DNA of 33,228 nt from Sphingopyxis sp. (GCF_016704835.1 NZ_JADIZJ010000012.1:1-33228); one strand, 5' to 3'. Shown: positions 1-7,181, counted from the first letter of the stretch. Made by a program: numbers and translations. Notes: generated by a model not told the origin, from the letters alone.

Positions 1-774
1 TTCGTGCGCCGGATAGCCATTCCCCCGGGATGGGACGTCCGGACCATCGACGATGAGAAGCTTCTCGCCTGTCCGCGACGCAAGACGGCGAAGGTGTCGC
101 TCAACGACACCGATAGCTTCATCGCCTATCTGGAGCGTCATTCGGCGACGGACGGCTATACAAACCCGACGATCTGGGCGCTGGCCGACTACAGCAAGGG
201 CGAAGTGTCGTTCAAGGCGATCTTGAACGACAACGGACCGGACGAAGACAATCCGGAGTGGCGCGACCACCTGGCCATTTTCGCGCCGAAATTCAGCGAG
301 GAGTGGACGCGATGGAAAGCTTTCGACGGCAAGCAGTTCAGCCAGGTGGAGTTCGCCGCCTTCCTCGAAGAGAACGTCGCCGACGTGTCCGGCGACGGCA
401 CGAGCAGCCCGTCCGGGGCGCAGATGCTGCAGATGGCGCTCAGCTTCGAGGCCAACCAGGACAAGCGCTTCAAGAGCGCGATCCGCCTGCAATCCGGAGG
501 CATCAACATGAGCTTCGTCGAGCAGGACGACGCGGCGACGCTCGAGACGATGAAGATGTTCGACCGCTTCGCCCTTGGCCTGCCGGTCTTCTGGGGCGGA
601 GAGGCGTATCGGATCGACGCGCGCCTGCGCTATCGCGTGCGCGAAGGAAAGCTTTCTTTCGGTTACGACCTGATCCGCGAGGACAAGGTGCTGGAAGCCG
701 CGACGAAGACGATCATCGCGCGGGTGAAGACCGAGACCGAGATGCCGATTTTCTTCGGCAACCCGTTCGCCTGA
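1..774 (+). CDS. DUF2303 family protein (YfdQ-like), 5' end cut by window edge
   Basis: The frame is open from the first base, so the visible GTG at base 4 is probably not the true start. Family members usually carry some 30 more N-terminal residues. The stretch from PPGWDV through CPRRK and the FIAYL segment, the FKAILND strand, the DHLAIF and WTRWKAF segments, and the C-terminal IFFGNPFA ending match my memory of phage DUF2303 proteins (E. coli YfdQ relatives). Their biochemical role is unknown; they lie in early phage operons near recombination and nucleotide genes. Here it leads a plus-strand series whose next start has a good Shine-Dalgarno site 23 bases downstream. Family assignment is fairly secure; function is not. 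Confidence 0.8.
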   Translation, partial: FVRRIAIPPGWDVRTIDDEKLLACPRRKTAKVSLNDTDSFIAYLERHSATDGYTNPTIWALADYSKGEVSFKAILNDNGPDEDNPEWRDHLAIFAPKFSEEWTRWKAFDGKQFSQVEFAAFLEENVADVSGDGTSSPSGAQMLQMALSFEANQDKRFKSAIRLQSGGINMSFVEQDDAATLETMKMFDRFALGLPVFWGGEAYRIDARLRYRVREGKLSFGYDLIREDKVLEAATKTIIARVKTETEMPIFFGNPFA

Positions 775-797
775 TCACCGTTTGACGGAGTGCAGCC

Positions 798-1040
798 ATG
801 AGCACTGAATTCACTTCGTCGCGCCCGCGCATTGCCGCGGTCGCGGCGGTTTTCTTCCCATCCCGTCCGGACGACGGAGTGCATGAGCAGGTGGCCGACG
901 CGCTCACCTTTCGCAGCCCCGGCCAGCGCCTGTGCTGCAACGGGCTGCAGCTCGCACTGTTGCCCTGTTCCCAACCCGGCTGGTTCCTGATCGCTGCCGG
1001 ATCCCGTCAAAAACCAACTGAAAGGAGCTCTACATGCTGA
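798..1040 (+). CDS. Small hypothetical phage protein
   Basis: An 80-residue frame starting ATG at 798 behind GGAG at 787-790 (seven-base spacing). It ends in a TGA that overlaps the ATG of the dNMP kinase gene at 1034, the coupled arrangement seen throughout this operon. The product has a hydrophobic stretch near residues 11-20 (AAVAAVFF) and scattered cysteines, but I recognise no family. The good ribosome site and exact fit between neighbours support a real gene. Codon use is ordinary for the region. Confidence 0.55.
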   Translation: MSTEFTSSRPRIAAVAAVFFPSRPDDGVHEQVADALTFRSPGQRLCCNGLQLALLPCSQPGWFLIAAGSRQKPTERSSTC

Positions 1041-1603
1041 TCGGCATCACCGGCAAGGCCATGGCCGGGAAAGACACCATCGGCCAGTACCTGTGCAAGA
1101 TGTACGGATTCCACCCCAAGGCGTTCGCCGACCCGATGCGCGACGCGCTCAAGGTCATGTTCGCCCTGGGCGAAAAACACTTCAACGGCGACAAGGAATT
1201 CCCGATCGAATGGCTTGGCAAGAGCCCCCGACAGCTCATGCAGACGCTCGGGACCGAGTGGGGCTGCGACCAGGTACATCGCCAGATCTGGGTGCTGCAC
1301 ATGCAGCGCCGGATCGCCGGCCTGCTCAAGGCCGGTGGCGAGGTCGTCATCACCGACGTGCGCTACGTCGATGAGGCAGAAATGGTGCATCGGCTCGGCG
1401 GCCAGATCTGGCGCGTCACCTGGCCGAACGGGCTGACGACGGCGCAGGCCGACCACACCAGCGAGCAGGAAGGCATGCGCATCGTCGCCGACGTCGATCT
1501 GCTCAACGACGGGACGGTCGAGGATCTGCACAACAAAATCGACGACGCAATGGCGATTGCCACCATCAGCCACGAGCGGGGCTGGACGAGGAGCGCAGCA
1601 TGA
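1034..1603 (+). CDS. Deoxynucleoside monophosphate kinase-like P-loop protein
   Basis: A 189-residue protein with a Walker A loop at residues 7-14 (GKAMAGKD, followed by T). This matches the GKxxxGKDT form of T4 gp1-type dNMP kinases. A VITDVRY strand near residue 109 is in the Walker B position, and a late ADHTSEQE segment is also typical of the family. These enzymes phosphorylate dNMPs to feed phage DNA synthesis in the cytoplasm. The start has AAAGGAG at 1021-1027, six bases upstream, and overlaps the preceding stop. The 3' end overlaps the next start as ATGA. Substrate range cannot be read from sequence. Confidence 0.82.
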   Translation: MLIGITGKAMAGKDTIGQYLCKMYGFHPKAFADPMRDALKVMFALGEKHFNGDKEFPIEWLGKSPRQLMQTLGTEWGCDQVHRQIWVLHMQRRIAGLLKAGGEVVITDVRYVDEAEMVHRLGGQIWRVTWPNGLTTAQADHTSEQEGMRIVADVDLLNDGTVEDLHNKIDDAMAIATISHERGWTRSAA

Positions 1604-1944
1604 GAGGCGGCGGCCCCCTGTCGTTCGCCGGGCAGGTGCGCTCCCTGGTGCTGGCGGTGGCCAGTCCCGCCTGGCAGGCCAAGGAGGCGCGTCGATACAT
1701 GGACTGCGCCGGCCGGAGCTATGCGCCGAAAGATGCGGTCGAGGATCAGAAACAAAAAATCCTCGCCCTGCTGCGCAAGTCCGGGCCGCTGACCCGGCGG
1801 GAAATCTTCGCGCGGATCGGCGACGGCATCCTGACCGCAGAGGTGCTTGGGTCGCGCTGCGAGGCGATGTACGTCTCCGGCGTGCTCGATGCCGATCCGC
1901 GCGGGGCGCACCAGAAGGCCTGGAAAATCAAGGAAAAACCGTGA
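1600..1944 (+). CDS. Small winged-helix-like phage protein
   Basis: A 114-residue protein with ATG at 1600 overlapping the kinase stop and a GAGGAG ribosome site. Residues about 47-105 (KQKILALLRKSGPLTRREIF, then a second helix and a short basic wing ending HQKAWKIK) look like a winged-helix fold of the kind found in phage accessory proteins. No named family is recognised. The gene ends in TGA overlapping the GTG of the ParB-like gene, so translation is probably coupled. A DNA-binding role is inference from the predicted fold only. Confidence 0.65.
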   Translation: MRGGGPLSFAGQVRSLVLAVASPAWQAKEARRYMDCAGRSYAPKDAVEDQKQKILALLRKSGPLTRREIFARIGDGILTAEVLGSRCEAMYVSGVLDADPRGAHQKAWKIKEKP

Positions 1945-2763
1945 GCGAAATAATTACATCGGTTGGGGAAATAACGCCAAAGATGGCGGCTGAAATGCTC
2001 GAGAAAAAACCCCGTCAATCGCAATCTAAGCAAGGATCGGGTGGGTAAGCTGGCAGATGCCATAAGGCGCGGGGAATGGGTGCTTAATGGAGACGCCATC
2101 CGGATTTCGTCGATGGGCAATCTGCTCGATGGACAACACCGCCTGGCGGCGATAGTCAGGAGCGGCATTTCCTGCCGATCGGTAATCGTGACCGGACTGC
2201 CGGAAAGCGTTTTTTACACCATCGACATCGGAGGCAAGGCGCGCGGCCCGGCAGACGTGCTGTCAATCGAGAAGGAAAAAAACGCAGTGACAGTCGCGGC
2301 ATGCTGCCAGCTCGTTTTTCGATACCTGAATACCGGCAATCCGATCGGTGGCAATTCGTCAAATGCGCCGACGATCGCGCAAATAAAAACCGTTCTTGCC
2401 GAGAACCCAGAAATACGATACGCGGCCGGATCAGTCGCGCGAGATTTTTGCAGGACTTACGTCACAAGGTCGGTCGCGGCGTTTTGTTTTTTTGTTTTCT
2501 CAAAAACAAACAGGGAAAAGACAGAAGAGTTTTTTGGCCTTCTCGAGACCGGCGCCGGACTCGGAGAAAGAAGCCCTGTTTTGCACCTTCGCAACCGCTT
2601 AATGGATGGGTCTGGAAAGACCGCAGGCATGGATCGGGGGTACAAGATCGCGCTTATCTTCAAGGCATTCAAGATGTTTCTACGCGGCGACACGGCGCAT
2701 GCCGGCGGTTTCCGGGTGCGCACGGAGGGACCGTGCGCAGAGAAAGACATTTACAAGATTTGA
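1941..2763 (+). CDS. ParB-like phage protein, broken by a one-base frameshift
   Basis: Translation from GTG 1941 gives MSEIITSVGEITPKMAAEML, then EKKP, and then loses sense and stops at 2046. From base 2011 the next frame reads PVNRNLSKDRVGKLADAIRR and continues for about 250 residues to 2763. It includes GEWVLNGDAIR and DGQHRLAAI, the hallmark motif of phage ParB/Srx-like proteins. The two halves join perfectly if one C is removed from the CCCC at 2010-2013. The full protein would be about 273 residues. The start overlaps the preceding stop (GTGA). Bases about 2240-2530 are clearly more AT-rich than neighbours. The cause may be a true mutation or a homopolymer sequencing error. The shift is +1, so the nearby A-rich run is in the wrong phase for normal -1 slippage. 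Confidence 0.78.
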
Positions 2764-2788
2764 CAGGACAACGACAGGAGAAATGAAG

Positions 2789-3373
2789 ATGTCAGTAACG
2801 CAAAACACCCTGCAGGCCATTTTCAAAGCGCCGATGACGGCCGGAGAAATCGCATCGGCAATCGGCAAGAGCGAGGCGGACGCGAAGAAAACCCTGAGCG
2901 CCCTGGTATCGACGAAGCACGTCGTGCGCCAGACCGGCATCGATCAGACGGTCGAGTACCGGATTACGCCTGACGGGATCGCGCGATGCGTCCGCAACAA
3001 ACTGGCCGCGGCATCCTCGGCGCCGACGCCTGACTCAGAAAAACCAATGGTCGCCGAGCAGACGGAAGAGTTCGTAGAACCTCCTGCGCCAGCCGACGAT
3101 GCGCCGGTGACGATCGCCGATGAAGCTCCGGAGCCGCAGGTCGCCGAGCCGGTAGCGGAGGACGCGCGGGGGACGGAGATCGGTAGCGAACCGGACGAGT
3201 CGCTCTATTTCGTCGAGCATCCGGAAGACGGTTTTGTGCCGATTGACCACGAGGGAGATGCCGCCACCCTGGAATGCGAAATTTGCGCCTCGACCGGCAA
3301 ATCCGTGCCGATCTACCTCGCTACCCGCATCGGCGCCGCGGTGATCGCTGCGCATTTCGTGCGAGGCCTGTAA
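2789..3373 (+). CDS. Winged-helix protein with acidic Pro/Ala-rich linker
   Basis: I choose ATG 2789 over 2783 because CAGGAG at 2775-2780 is eight bases from 2789 and only two from 2783. The 194-residue product begins with a winged-helix module (residues 1-68: MTAGEIASAIGKSEADAKKT, then a KHVVRQ wing) that resembles the N-terminus of the protein at 3861. A long Glu/Pro/Ala-rich linker (about 75-140) follows, then a compact C-terminal domain with ECEICASTG. The paired domain in two genes of one operon suggests duplication. Role unknown; DNA binding is inferred. Confidence 0.7.
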   Translation: MSVTQNTLQAIFKAPMTAGEIASAIGKSEADAKKTLSALVSTKHVVRQTGIDQTVEYRITPDGIARCVRNKLAAASSAPTPDSEKPMVAEQTEEFVEPPAPADDAPVTIADEAPEPQVAEPVAEDARGTEIGSEPDESLYFVEHPEDGFVPIDHEGDAATLECEICASTGKSVPIYLATRIGAAVIAAHFVRGL

Positions 3374-3864
3374 TGCCCAGATCGCAGAAGCCGCGCAAGC
3401 GGCATAACCGGACCAAGACGGCAGCGCAGGATCTTTCCCGGCCGCCGCACATGTGGCAGGTATGGCGGACGTTCGAGCCCCTCTACCAGCTTTTCGACTC
3501 GCTTCGCGATGGCGAAATAGACGCGGTGGGCGGCGTCCCGGTCATGCCGATCTGGGGCCGCGGCGAGGTGATGGAGGTCCCACCGGTGCTGGACGGCTGG
3601 GTTTGCTGCTGGGAACGCATTGTTGCCGGCGAAGGCCTGCCGATCGACCTGTCGCCGCTGCGGCAGATGCAGCGTTACCTGGCGAACGGGGTAATGATGA
3701 CCAGCGAGCTGCTGCGGCGCGCCCGGGCGGTGACGGACCAGTGCTACCGCGCGTATGCGGCGATGCCGCGCGAACGGGCGATCAGCTACACCCGCACAGA
3801 GCAGATCGCCATCGAGCTCGAGTCGCTCGGCATCGTGCCGGCGGCGGGGAGGGTGGCGGCATGA
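3373..3864 (+). CDS. Hypothetical phage protein
   Basis: A 163-residue protein with ATG at 3373 overlapping the preceding TAA (TAATG). The N-terminus is strongly basic (PRSQKPRKRHNRTKT). The rest is mixed alpha/beta, with HMWQVWRTFEPLYQLFDSLR near residue 30 and a helical C-terminal half. No family is recognised. Only a weak GAGG precedes the start, so translation probably depends on termination of the upstream gene. The 3' end overlaps the next ATG by four bases, which fixes it as a real operon member. Confidence 0.7.
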   Translation: MPRSQKPRKRHNRTKTAAQDLSRPPHMWQVWRTFEPLYQLFDSLRDGEIDAVGGVPVMPIWGRGEVMEVPPVLDGWVCCWERIVAGEGLPIDLSPLRQMQRYLANGVMMTSELLRRARAVTDQCYRAYAAMPRERAISYTRTEQIAIELESLGIVPAAGRVAA

Positions 3865-4322
3865 GCCTCAGAATCGCAGCGATGCGCACTGTCCTGGCGG
3901 CGCCGGTGACCGCGGAAGAGGCGGCCGAGGCGATTGGCGACACCCCGCAGCGGGTGCGGAAAGCCTTGTCCGAGCTGGTGGGAAGGGGTTACGTCGAGGC
4001 GTCACGCAGCGGCGCGCGCTCGCCGGCCAGGTATTTCGGCACCGCGGAGGGGCGCGAATACAGCGCCCGCTACGGCGCCGGACCGATGGCGAGAGCGTGG
4101 GAGACGCGGATGCAGAAGGAAATGGCCAGGTTGCAGAGCCCCAATGACCTGCTGCCGCCAGGAGATGGCAAGGGCGTCTCCTGCGCGACCGCGCACGGCG
4201 TCAATACCGTCCTGCGCGGTCGCGCAGGAGATGGCAAGGGCGTCTCCTGCGCGACCGCGCACGGCGTCAATACCGTCCTGCGCGTGCCTGGCGGGACGAT
4301 TACTCAGCATCGCATGAGATAG
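3861..4322 (+). CDS. Winged-helix protein with C-terminal 22-residue tandem repeat
   Basis: Starts ATG 3861 behind GGGGAGG. Residues 1-60 form a winged-helix module (APVTAEEAAEAIGDTPQRVR, then KALSELVGRGYVEASRSG) related to that of the 2789 gene. From about residue 100 the protein changes to nearly two copies of a 22-residue unit (GDGKGVSCATAHGVNTVLR, then GRA). This is encoded by 66-bp-spaced DNA repeats that also form perfect hairpins. The repeat tail looks like captured non-coding repeat DNA rather than a conserved domain. The gene may originally have ended near 4160. Product 153 residues; a DNA-binding role is inferred. Confidence 0.65.
   Translation: MSLRIAAMRTVLAAPVTAEEAAEAIGDTPQRVRKALSELVGRGYVEASRSGARSPARYFGTAEGREYSARYGAGPMARAWETRMQKEMARLQSPNDLLPPGDGKGVSCATAHGVNTVLRGRAGDGKGVSCATAHGVNTVLRVPGGTITQHRMR
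4159..4284. repeat. Two copies of a 66-bp-period repeat with nested perfect hairpins
   Basis: Bases 4159-4218 recur exactly at 4225-4284 (60 identical bases, period 66). Inside, an 18-base arm at 4178-4195 is the perfect reverse complement of 4213-4230, extendable by one pair. The latter also pairs with 4244-4261. The DNA is therefore an alternating series of the same arm in opposite orientation with 13- and 17-base spacers. This resembles a REP- or MITE-like palindromic unit lying in the 3' end of a coding gene. Confidence 0.85.
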
Positions 4323-4329
4323 ATCAAAG

Positions 4330-4409
4330 CCGCCCCGCAACCGATCAACGCACTGAGAAAGCGAGGACACGGTGCAGCGTGAAAAATGCAAGCGGGGCGG
4401 ACCTTTTTT
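4330..4409 (+). other. Long-range inverted repeat followed by a T run
   Basis: CCGCCCCGC at 4330-4338 is the exact reverse complement of GCGGGGCGG at 4392-4400. The latter is followed by ACC and six Ts (4404-4409). The 53-base loop is long for a normal terminator. The element fills the only sizeable gap in the early operon, between the repeat-tailed gene and the next start at 4421. It may be an attenuator, a terminator or a small structured RNA; sequence alone does not decide. Confidence 0.4.
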
Positions 4410-4420
4410 GGAGATGGAAA

Positions 4421-4606
4421 ATGAACGAGCAAGAAGCAGATTCGGCAACGTCGCTTATTCGCAACGCGCTGGAGAAAGGCTATAAATTCGTGCTGTGCGT
4501 CGAAATGAAAGACCCAGAATGCGGAGTCCGGCAGACGAACGCATCACCGAAAAAAGAAGCCAGGATGCTGCGCAAATTTGCGCGGTGGGCGAAGGAGTCT
4601 GCATGA
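4421..4606 (+). CDS. Small hypothetical phage protein
   Basis: ATG 4421 is preferred over the upstream in-frame GTG at 4379, because GGAGA at 4410-4414 lies correctly before it and the upstream codons lie inside a structured T-rich leader. The 61-residue product is MNEQEADSATSLIRNAL, then EKGYKFVLCVEMKDPECG and a lysine-rich helix. No family is recognised. Its TGA overlaps the following ATG at 4603, so it is part of the operon. Confidence 0.6.
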   Translation: MNEQEADSATSLIRNALEKGYKFVLCVEMKDPECGVRQTNASPKKEARMLRKFARWAKESA

Positions 4607-4794
4607 TAAATGATCCAACCCTGAAACCCTGCCCATTCTGCGGCAGCGAGAATGCGCCGGAGGAAAAGCGGATCGGCGCCTGCTTTGTGCGATGCACCAA
4701 GCACAAGGGCGGCTGCGGCGCCGATGGTCCGACAGATACGATGCTGGCGGCTGCGGTGAAGCGGTGGAATCTGCGCGCGGGAGACGAGCAATGA
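4603..4794 (+). CDS. Lar-family restriction alleviation-like zinc protein
   Basis: A 63-residue protein containing LKPCPFCGSE, then VRCTKHKGGCGADG and AVKRWN. This spacing of two cysteine pairs with a terminal AxxxWN matches the Lar_restr_allev (Rac prophage Lar) family. Lar modulates host type I restriction so that unmodified phage DNA survives; many phage copies are annotated only by this zinc motif. The start has AAGGAG about seven bases upstream and overlaps the preceding stop. The true activity of this copy is inferred from family membership. Confidence 0.72.
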   Translation: MINDPTLKPCPFCGSENAPEEKRIGACFVRCTKHKGGCGADGPTDTMLAAAVKRWNLRAGDEQ

Positions 4795-5030
4795 ATCTGC
4801 TATCACTCATCACCCGCAAGCCGGCGGCAAAGCTAGTATCGGTCCAGGCATGGGCCGAGGCGCGATACGAAACCCCTCCGGCCAGGCAAACGCTTTACCG
4901 CTGGTGCCAGTCGGGACGCATCCCCGGAGCGGTCAAAACCGGGCAGTGGTACGTGCCGTCGAACGCTGAGTATTGCGCCGGATCGAAAAATGAACAATGG
5001 AGGGAGATGGCGTATGGAGGGGGAGCATGA
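4791..5030 (+). CDS. xis: Excisionase-like HTH protein
   Basis: A 79-residue protein with a winged-HTH of the excisionase/MerR type. SVQAWAEARY is the first helix, PARQTLYRWCQSGRIPGAVK the recognition helix and turn, and TGQWYVPSNA the wing. This is the lambda Xis/Tn916 Xis arrangement. It directly precedes the integrase gene, as expected for a recombination directionality factor, which bends DNA at attP and favours excision. The ATG overlaps the preceding stop, and its own end overlaps the integrase start. Family call strong, precise function inferred from position. Confidence 0.8.
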   Translation: MNLLSLITRKPAAKLVSVQAWAEARYETPPARQTLYRWCQSGRIPGAVKTGQWYVPSNAEYCAGSKNEQWREMAYGGGA

Positions 5031-5542
5031 ACGCCGGCATCCGCTCCCGCAAGCGCCGGGCATGGCCGGCCGGCCTTGAGCAAACCGCATCAGGCAAATA
5101 CCGCTGGCAACCGCCAGCCAGGATGCGGCCGCTGATCACAACTCCGATCCCGCCCGGAGGCTTCCCGCTCGAAAGCGCAACGCTTGCGGATGCCATTGCC
5201 GAGGTCGAAGCGGTCTATCGCACGCTGGCGCCGCTTCGGGTCCAGCGCACGCTGCTGGATCGCGTCACCATAGGCCCGGACACGGTGGCCGACTGGGTGC
5301 CGATCTACCTCGCGCGTGTCGCCGCCCGCAACGTCGCGCAGGAGACGGTCGCCCGCATTAGGCGTGCCGTCGAAGCATTCGCGGTCGGGCATGGGCATCT
5401 GCCGGTGTCGGCCATTGGCACCCGGCATGTCGCCGATTACCTGGTGACTATCGCGTCAGAGACGATGCGCGCCAAAGCCCGGACTGCGCTTCAGGACTGC
5501 TTTCGAGAGGCGATCACGGCGAATTTGCGAGGGAAGGATTGA
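5027..5542 (+). pseudogene. int: Lambda-type tyrosine integrase lacking the catalytic domain
   Basis: ATG 5027 follows a GGAGGGGG ribosome site. The N-terminus (SRKRRAWPAGLEQTASGKYR) resembles the lambda Int arm-binding domain. Residues about 80-165 are a core-binding SAM-like domain (TVARIRRAVEAF, GTRHVADYLV), ending ALQDCFREAI as in lambda Int LSDAFREAI. The frame then stops with TGA at 5540-5542. The RHRY catalytic residues and nucleophilic tyrosine are absent, and no continuation is visible in other frames for the next 900 bases. At 171 residues it is less than half the usual length. Either decay or rearrangement removed the C-terminus, or the window joins two unrelated segments here. Confidence 0.75.
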
Positions 5543-5676
5543 GGATCAGGAAGCGATCGGCTAATAGAGTTAGACCATTCTCCAATTCTAAAAGCCAGGA
5601 TGGGGCGCCATTGGATAAGGGAGTCTCTGCGCCTCATCTCTGCGCGAGTAATGATCACGCCATTCTGTGTAGTCAT
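5491..5676 (-). CDS. Possible small protein coupled to the AlpA-like gene
   Basis: A 61-residue minus-strand frame whose ATG overlaps the TAA of the AlpA-like gene (TAATG), a typical coupled start. The product begins MTTQNGVIITRAEMRRRDSL and matches no family I know. Its last 17 codons run antisense into the truncated integrase. If a rearrangement joined the two segments near 5540, this frame would be cut too and its visible C-terminus would be foreign. Kept at low confidence because of the overlap. Confidence 0.3.
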   Translation of the reverse strand: MTTQNGVIITRAEMRRRDSLIQWRPILAFRIGEWSNSISRSLPDPQSFPRKFAVIASRKQS

Positions 5677-6005
5677 TACTTGCCCCCCGCTTCGGAAATC
5701 TTGGCCAGAATCCAGGCGTCTACCGAAGCGCTCGGCAAGGCAGATGCGCGAGCGCCAAGCTTGACAAGGGGACCAAGGCGACCGGCTTTGATTTCACGAT
5801 ACGCGTGCACGGTGGAGCATGCCATTCTGACTGCCGCTGCGGGAACTTTTTCAAGCGCTATGGGTTGCGCATGATTTGTGAGCGCCCCAGGGCAAGTTCC
5901 ATGGTATTCAGGAACTACAGGCTTCTGAAATGCGCCCTCAAGGGAGGGGAGCTTCTTTGTGAATTGCTTGCAACTGCTGATCTGTGCCACGTTTTTTTCC
6001 TTCAC
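5676..6005 (-). CDS. AlpA-family transcriptional regulator with N-terminal extension
   Basis: The C-terminal 60 residues show the AlpA (CP4-57 type) HTH: VPAAAVRMACSTVHAYREIK, then AGRLGPLVKLGARASALPSA and VDAWILAK. AlpA proteins activate prophage excision or integrase genes. I choose GTG 6005, with GAAGGG six bases upstream; an in-frame GTG at 6059 lacks a ribosome site. At 109 residues it has about 45 more N-terminal residues than ordinary AlpA. The surrounding DNA is more AT-rich than the phage genes, which suggests separate origin. A perfect ACAGATCTGT palindrome at 6058-6067 lies upstream and could be an operator. Confidence 0.7.
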   Translation of the reverse strand: MKEKNVAQISSCKQFTKKLPSLEGAFQKPVVPEYHGTCPGALTNHAQPIALEKVPAAAVRMACSTVHAYREIKAGRLGPLVKLGARASALPSASVDAWILAKISEAGGK

Positions 6006-6438
6006 GTTAAGCCCTTCGTATCTGGTTGTTTCAGGGCGAGACGTGAAGCTTAACCACACAGATCTGTCAATAAAATATGCGATCTTTTAGAAAAATCATT
6101 TTTCTGTCTACTCTGATATTTTTCTTGGCCTACCGCGCCTTCCTTTTACCCCTTCCGGTGCCACTTCTCTAGCGCACTCCTCAACCCATTCGCGCGAGTA
6201 ATGAAATACGTAACTAGCCAATTCCCTGTGTTGGGAAACTCCGCATTCTCGCGGCTAACACGCAAAACGCCGACGTTTTCCCATTTGCAATCAAACAGAT
6301 AGCCCGTTTTTTCGAGCCAATTTCAGGCGTCAAAAAGGGCATTTTCGCGCAAGAAAAATCAATGGGTTACGAAGGCATGCCACAAATACGCACGGCATAG
6401 ATGATGATCGGGTATTTGATCTGAATGCAAAATATCTC
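6006..6438. other. AT-rich non-coding stretch
   Basis: No frame of convincing length or codon use is seen on either strand. The stretch holds TGTCAA at 6065-6070 (a perfect TTGACA -35 box on the minus strand, though I see no good -10 after it), the palindrome ACAGATCTGT at 6058-6067, and an imperfect hairpin around 6089-6105. Base composition is markedly lower in GC than the phage operons on both sides. It could contain the phage attachment site, given the nearby xis and int, but I can identify no repeat to prove this. Confidence 0.5.
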
Positions 6439-6466
6439 TTGCCTTCCTTTGATACTCTGCTATAAT
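6439..6466 (+). promoter_or_regulatory. Strong extended -10 promoter for the 6516-7175 cassette
   Basis: TATAAT at 6461-6466 is a perfect -10 box and is preceded by TGC, giving the extended -10 form. TTGCCT at 6439-6444 is a partial -35 with 16-base spacing. Transcription would begin near 6473 and reach the first ATG at 6516 after a short leader containing AAGGAG (6504-6509). It is the clearest sigma70 promoter in the window. Confidence 0.75.
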
Positions 6467-6515
6467 AGATTCATCGGCTCAAGGGTGAGACGACAACCAA
6501 GCGAAGGAGATTGAG

Positions 6516-6806
6516 ATGAGCATCAAAATCGACATCGAGCGCCACGAAGGCGCCGGCCACATCAACATCAGCGACCGCGCCAGCGGGCGCCTGCTCGCCA
6601 CGCTGGACGACGGAGACAGCGAGTTCGTCTTTTCCGACGAGGCCATCAGCGCCTCGGAAGACAGCGTTTTTGCGCTGTTCGGAGTCCCTGCTGGGACCAT
6701 CATCAACGACCCGGAGACCTCTCGCGCGGCTTTCGCGGCCGCAGGCATCACGGCTCTCGATGTGCGCATGATCGACGGCGCCCCGTCGCGCGACTGCGAC
6801 GCATGA
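6516..6806 (+). CDS. Hypothetical protein, first gene of cassette
   Basis: A 96-residue acidic protein starting six bases after AAGGAG. It opens with alternating strand-like residues (IDIERHEGAGHINISDRASG) followed by an Asp/Glu-rich middle and an Ala-rich helix. No family recognised. Its stop overlaps the next ATG at 6803. Together with the dedicated promoter and downstream terminators, it looks like an independently expressed accessory (moron-like) unit. Confidence 0.65.
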   Translation: MSIKIDIERHEGAGHINISDRASGRLLATLDDGDSEFVFSDEAISASEDSVFALFGVPAGTIINDPETSRAAFAAAGITALDVRMIDGAPSRDCDA

Positions 6807-6985
6807 CCGCCAACAAGCACGGCGGCGCCCGACCAGGTGCCGGCCAGCCCCGCAAGCCGGCCGAGCTTTCCGCCAGCGTCCGCTTCAGCGCGGCACTGAC
6901 GCCGGCCGAGGCGATTGAGTACAAAAGACGCGGCGCTACCAGGTGGTTGCGCCGGACGCTGCAAACTGAAACGAAAGGGGATTGA
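6803..6985 (+). CDS. Small basic phage protein with GGARPGAGQPRK motif
   Basis: A 60-residue protein beginning NKHGGARPGAGQPRKPA, a basic Gly/Pro motif very common at the N-terminus of small phage DNA-packaging or DNA-binding proteins. It is followed by a short RHH-like segment (SASVRFSAALTPAEAIEYKR) and a basic tail. ATG overlaps the preceding stop. The motif and the ribbon-like strand suggest nucleic-acid binding; no specific target can be named. Confidence 0.65.
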   Translation: MTANKHGGARPGAGQPRKPAELSASVRFSAALTPAEAIEYKRRGATRWLRRTLQTETKGD

Positions 6986-6986
6986 G

Positions 6987-7175
6987 ATGGAAATGGTTGA
7001 AATTGGCGGTTACACCGTCACCGCCAATTGGGCGGAAAATCACACCGCCACCGAGGCGGACGCCCGCCAATACCTCGGCATGGCCGAGGAAAACATCATG
7101 CGGGGATATTTCCCCGCCGGCCACGCCGAAGAGGCGGGATTCATCCGGGCGAAATACCCGGCGCTCGCCGCCTGA
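6987..7175 (+). CDS. Small hypothetical protein, last gene of cassette
   Basis: A 62-residue product starting at ATG 6987 after AAAGGGG. An in-frame ATG lies at 6993, so the exact start is uncertain by two codons. It contains GGYTVTANWAENHTATEADA and a second helix ending YPALAA. No family recognised. Two plus-strand hairpins follow its stop within 65 bases, marking the end of this transcription unit. Confidence 0.6.
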   Translation: MEMVEIGGYTVTANWAENHTATEADARQYLGMAEENIMRGYFPAGHAEEAGFIRAKYPALAA

Positions 7176-7181
7176 CCAGCC

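Noticed and set aside
2004..2010. A AAA AAC as a programmed -1 slippery site in the ParB-like gene
   Set aside because: The heptamer is not in phase with the upstream frame, and the shift needed is +1, not -1.
5543..6515. Search for the rest of the integrase in other frames
   Set aside because: No catalytic motif (R...HxxR...Y) was seen on either strand in this stretch, so the gene is truncated rather than merely frameshifted here.
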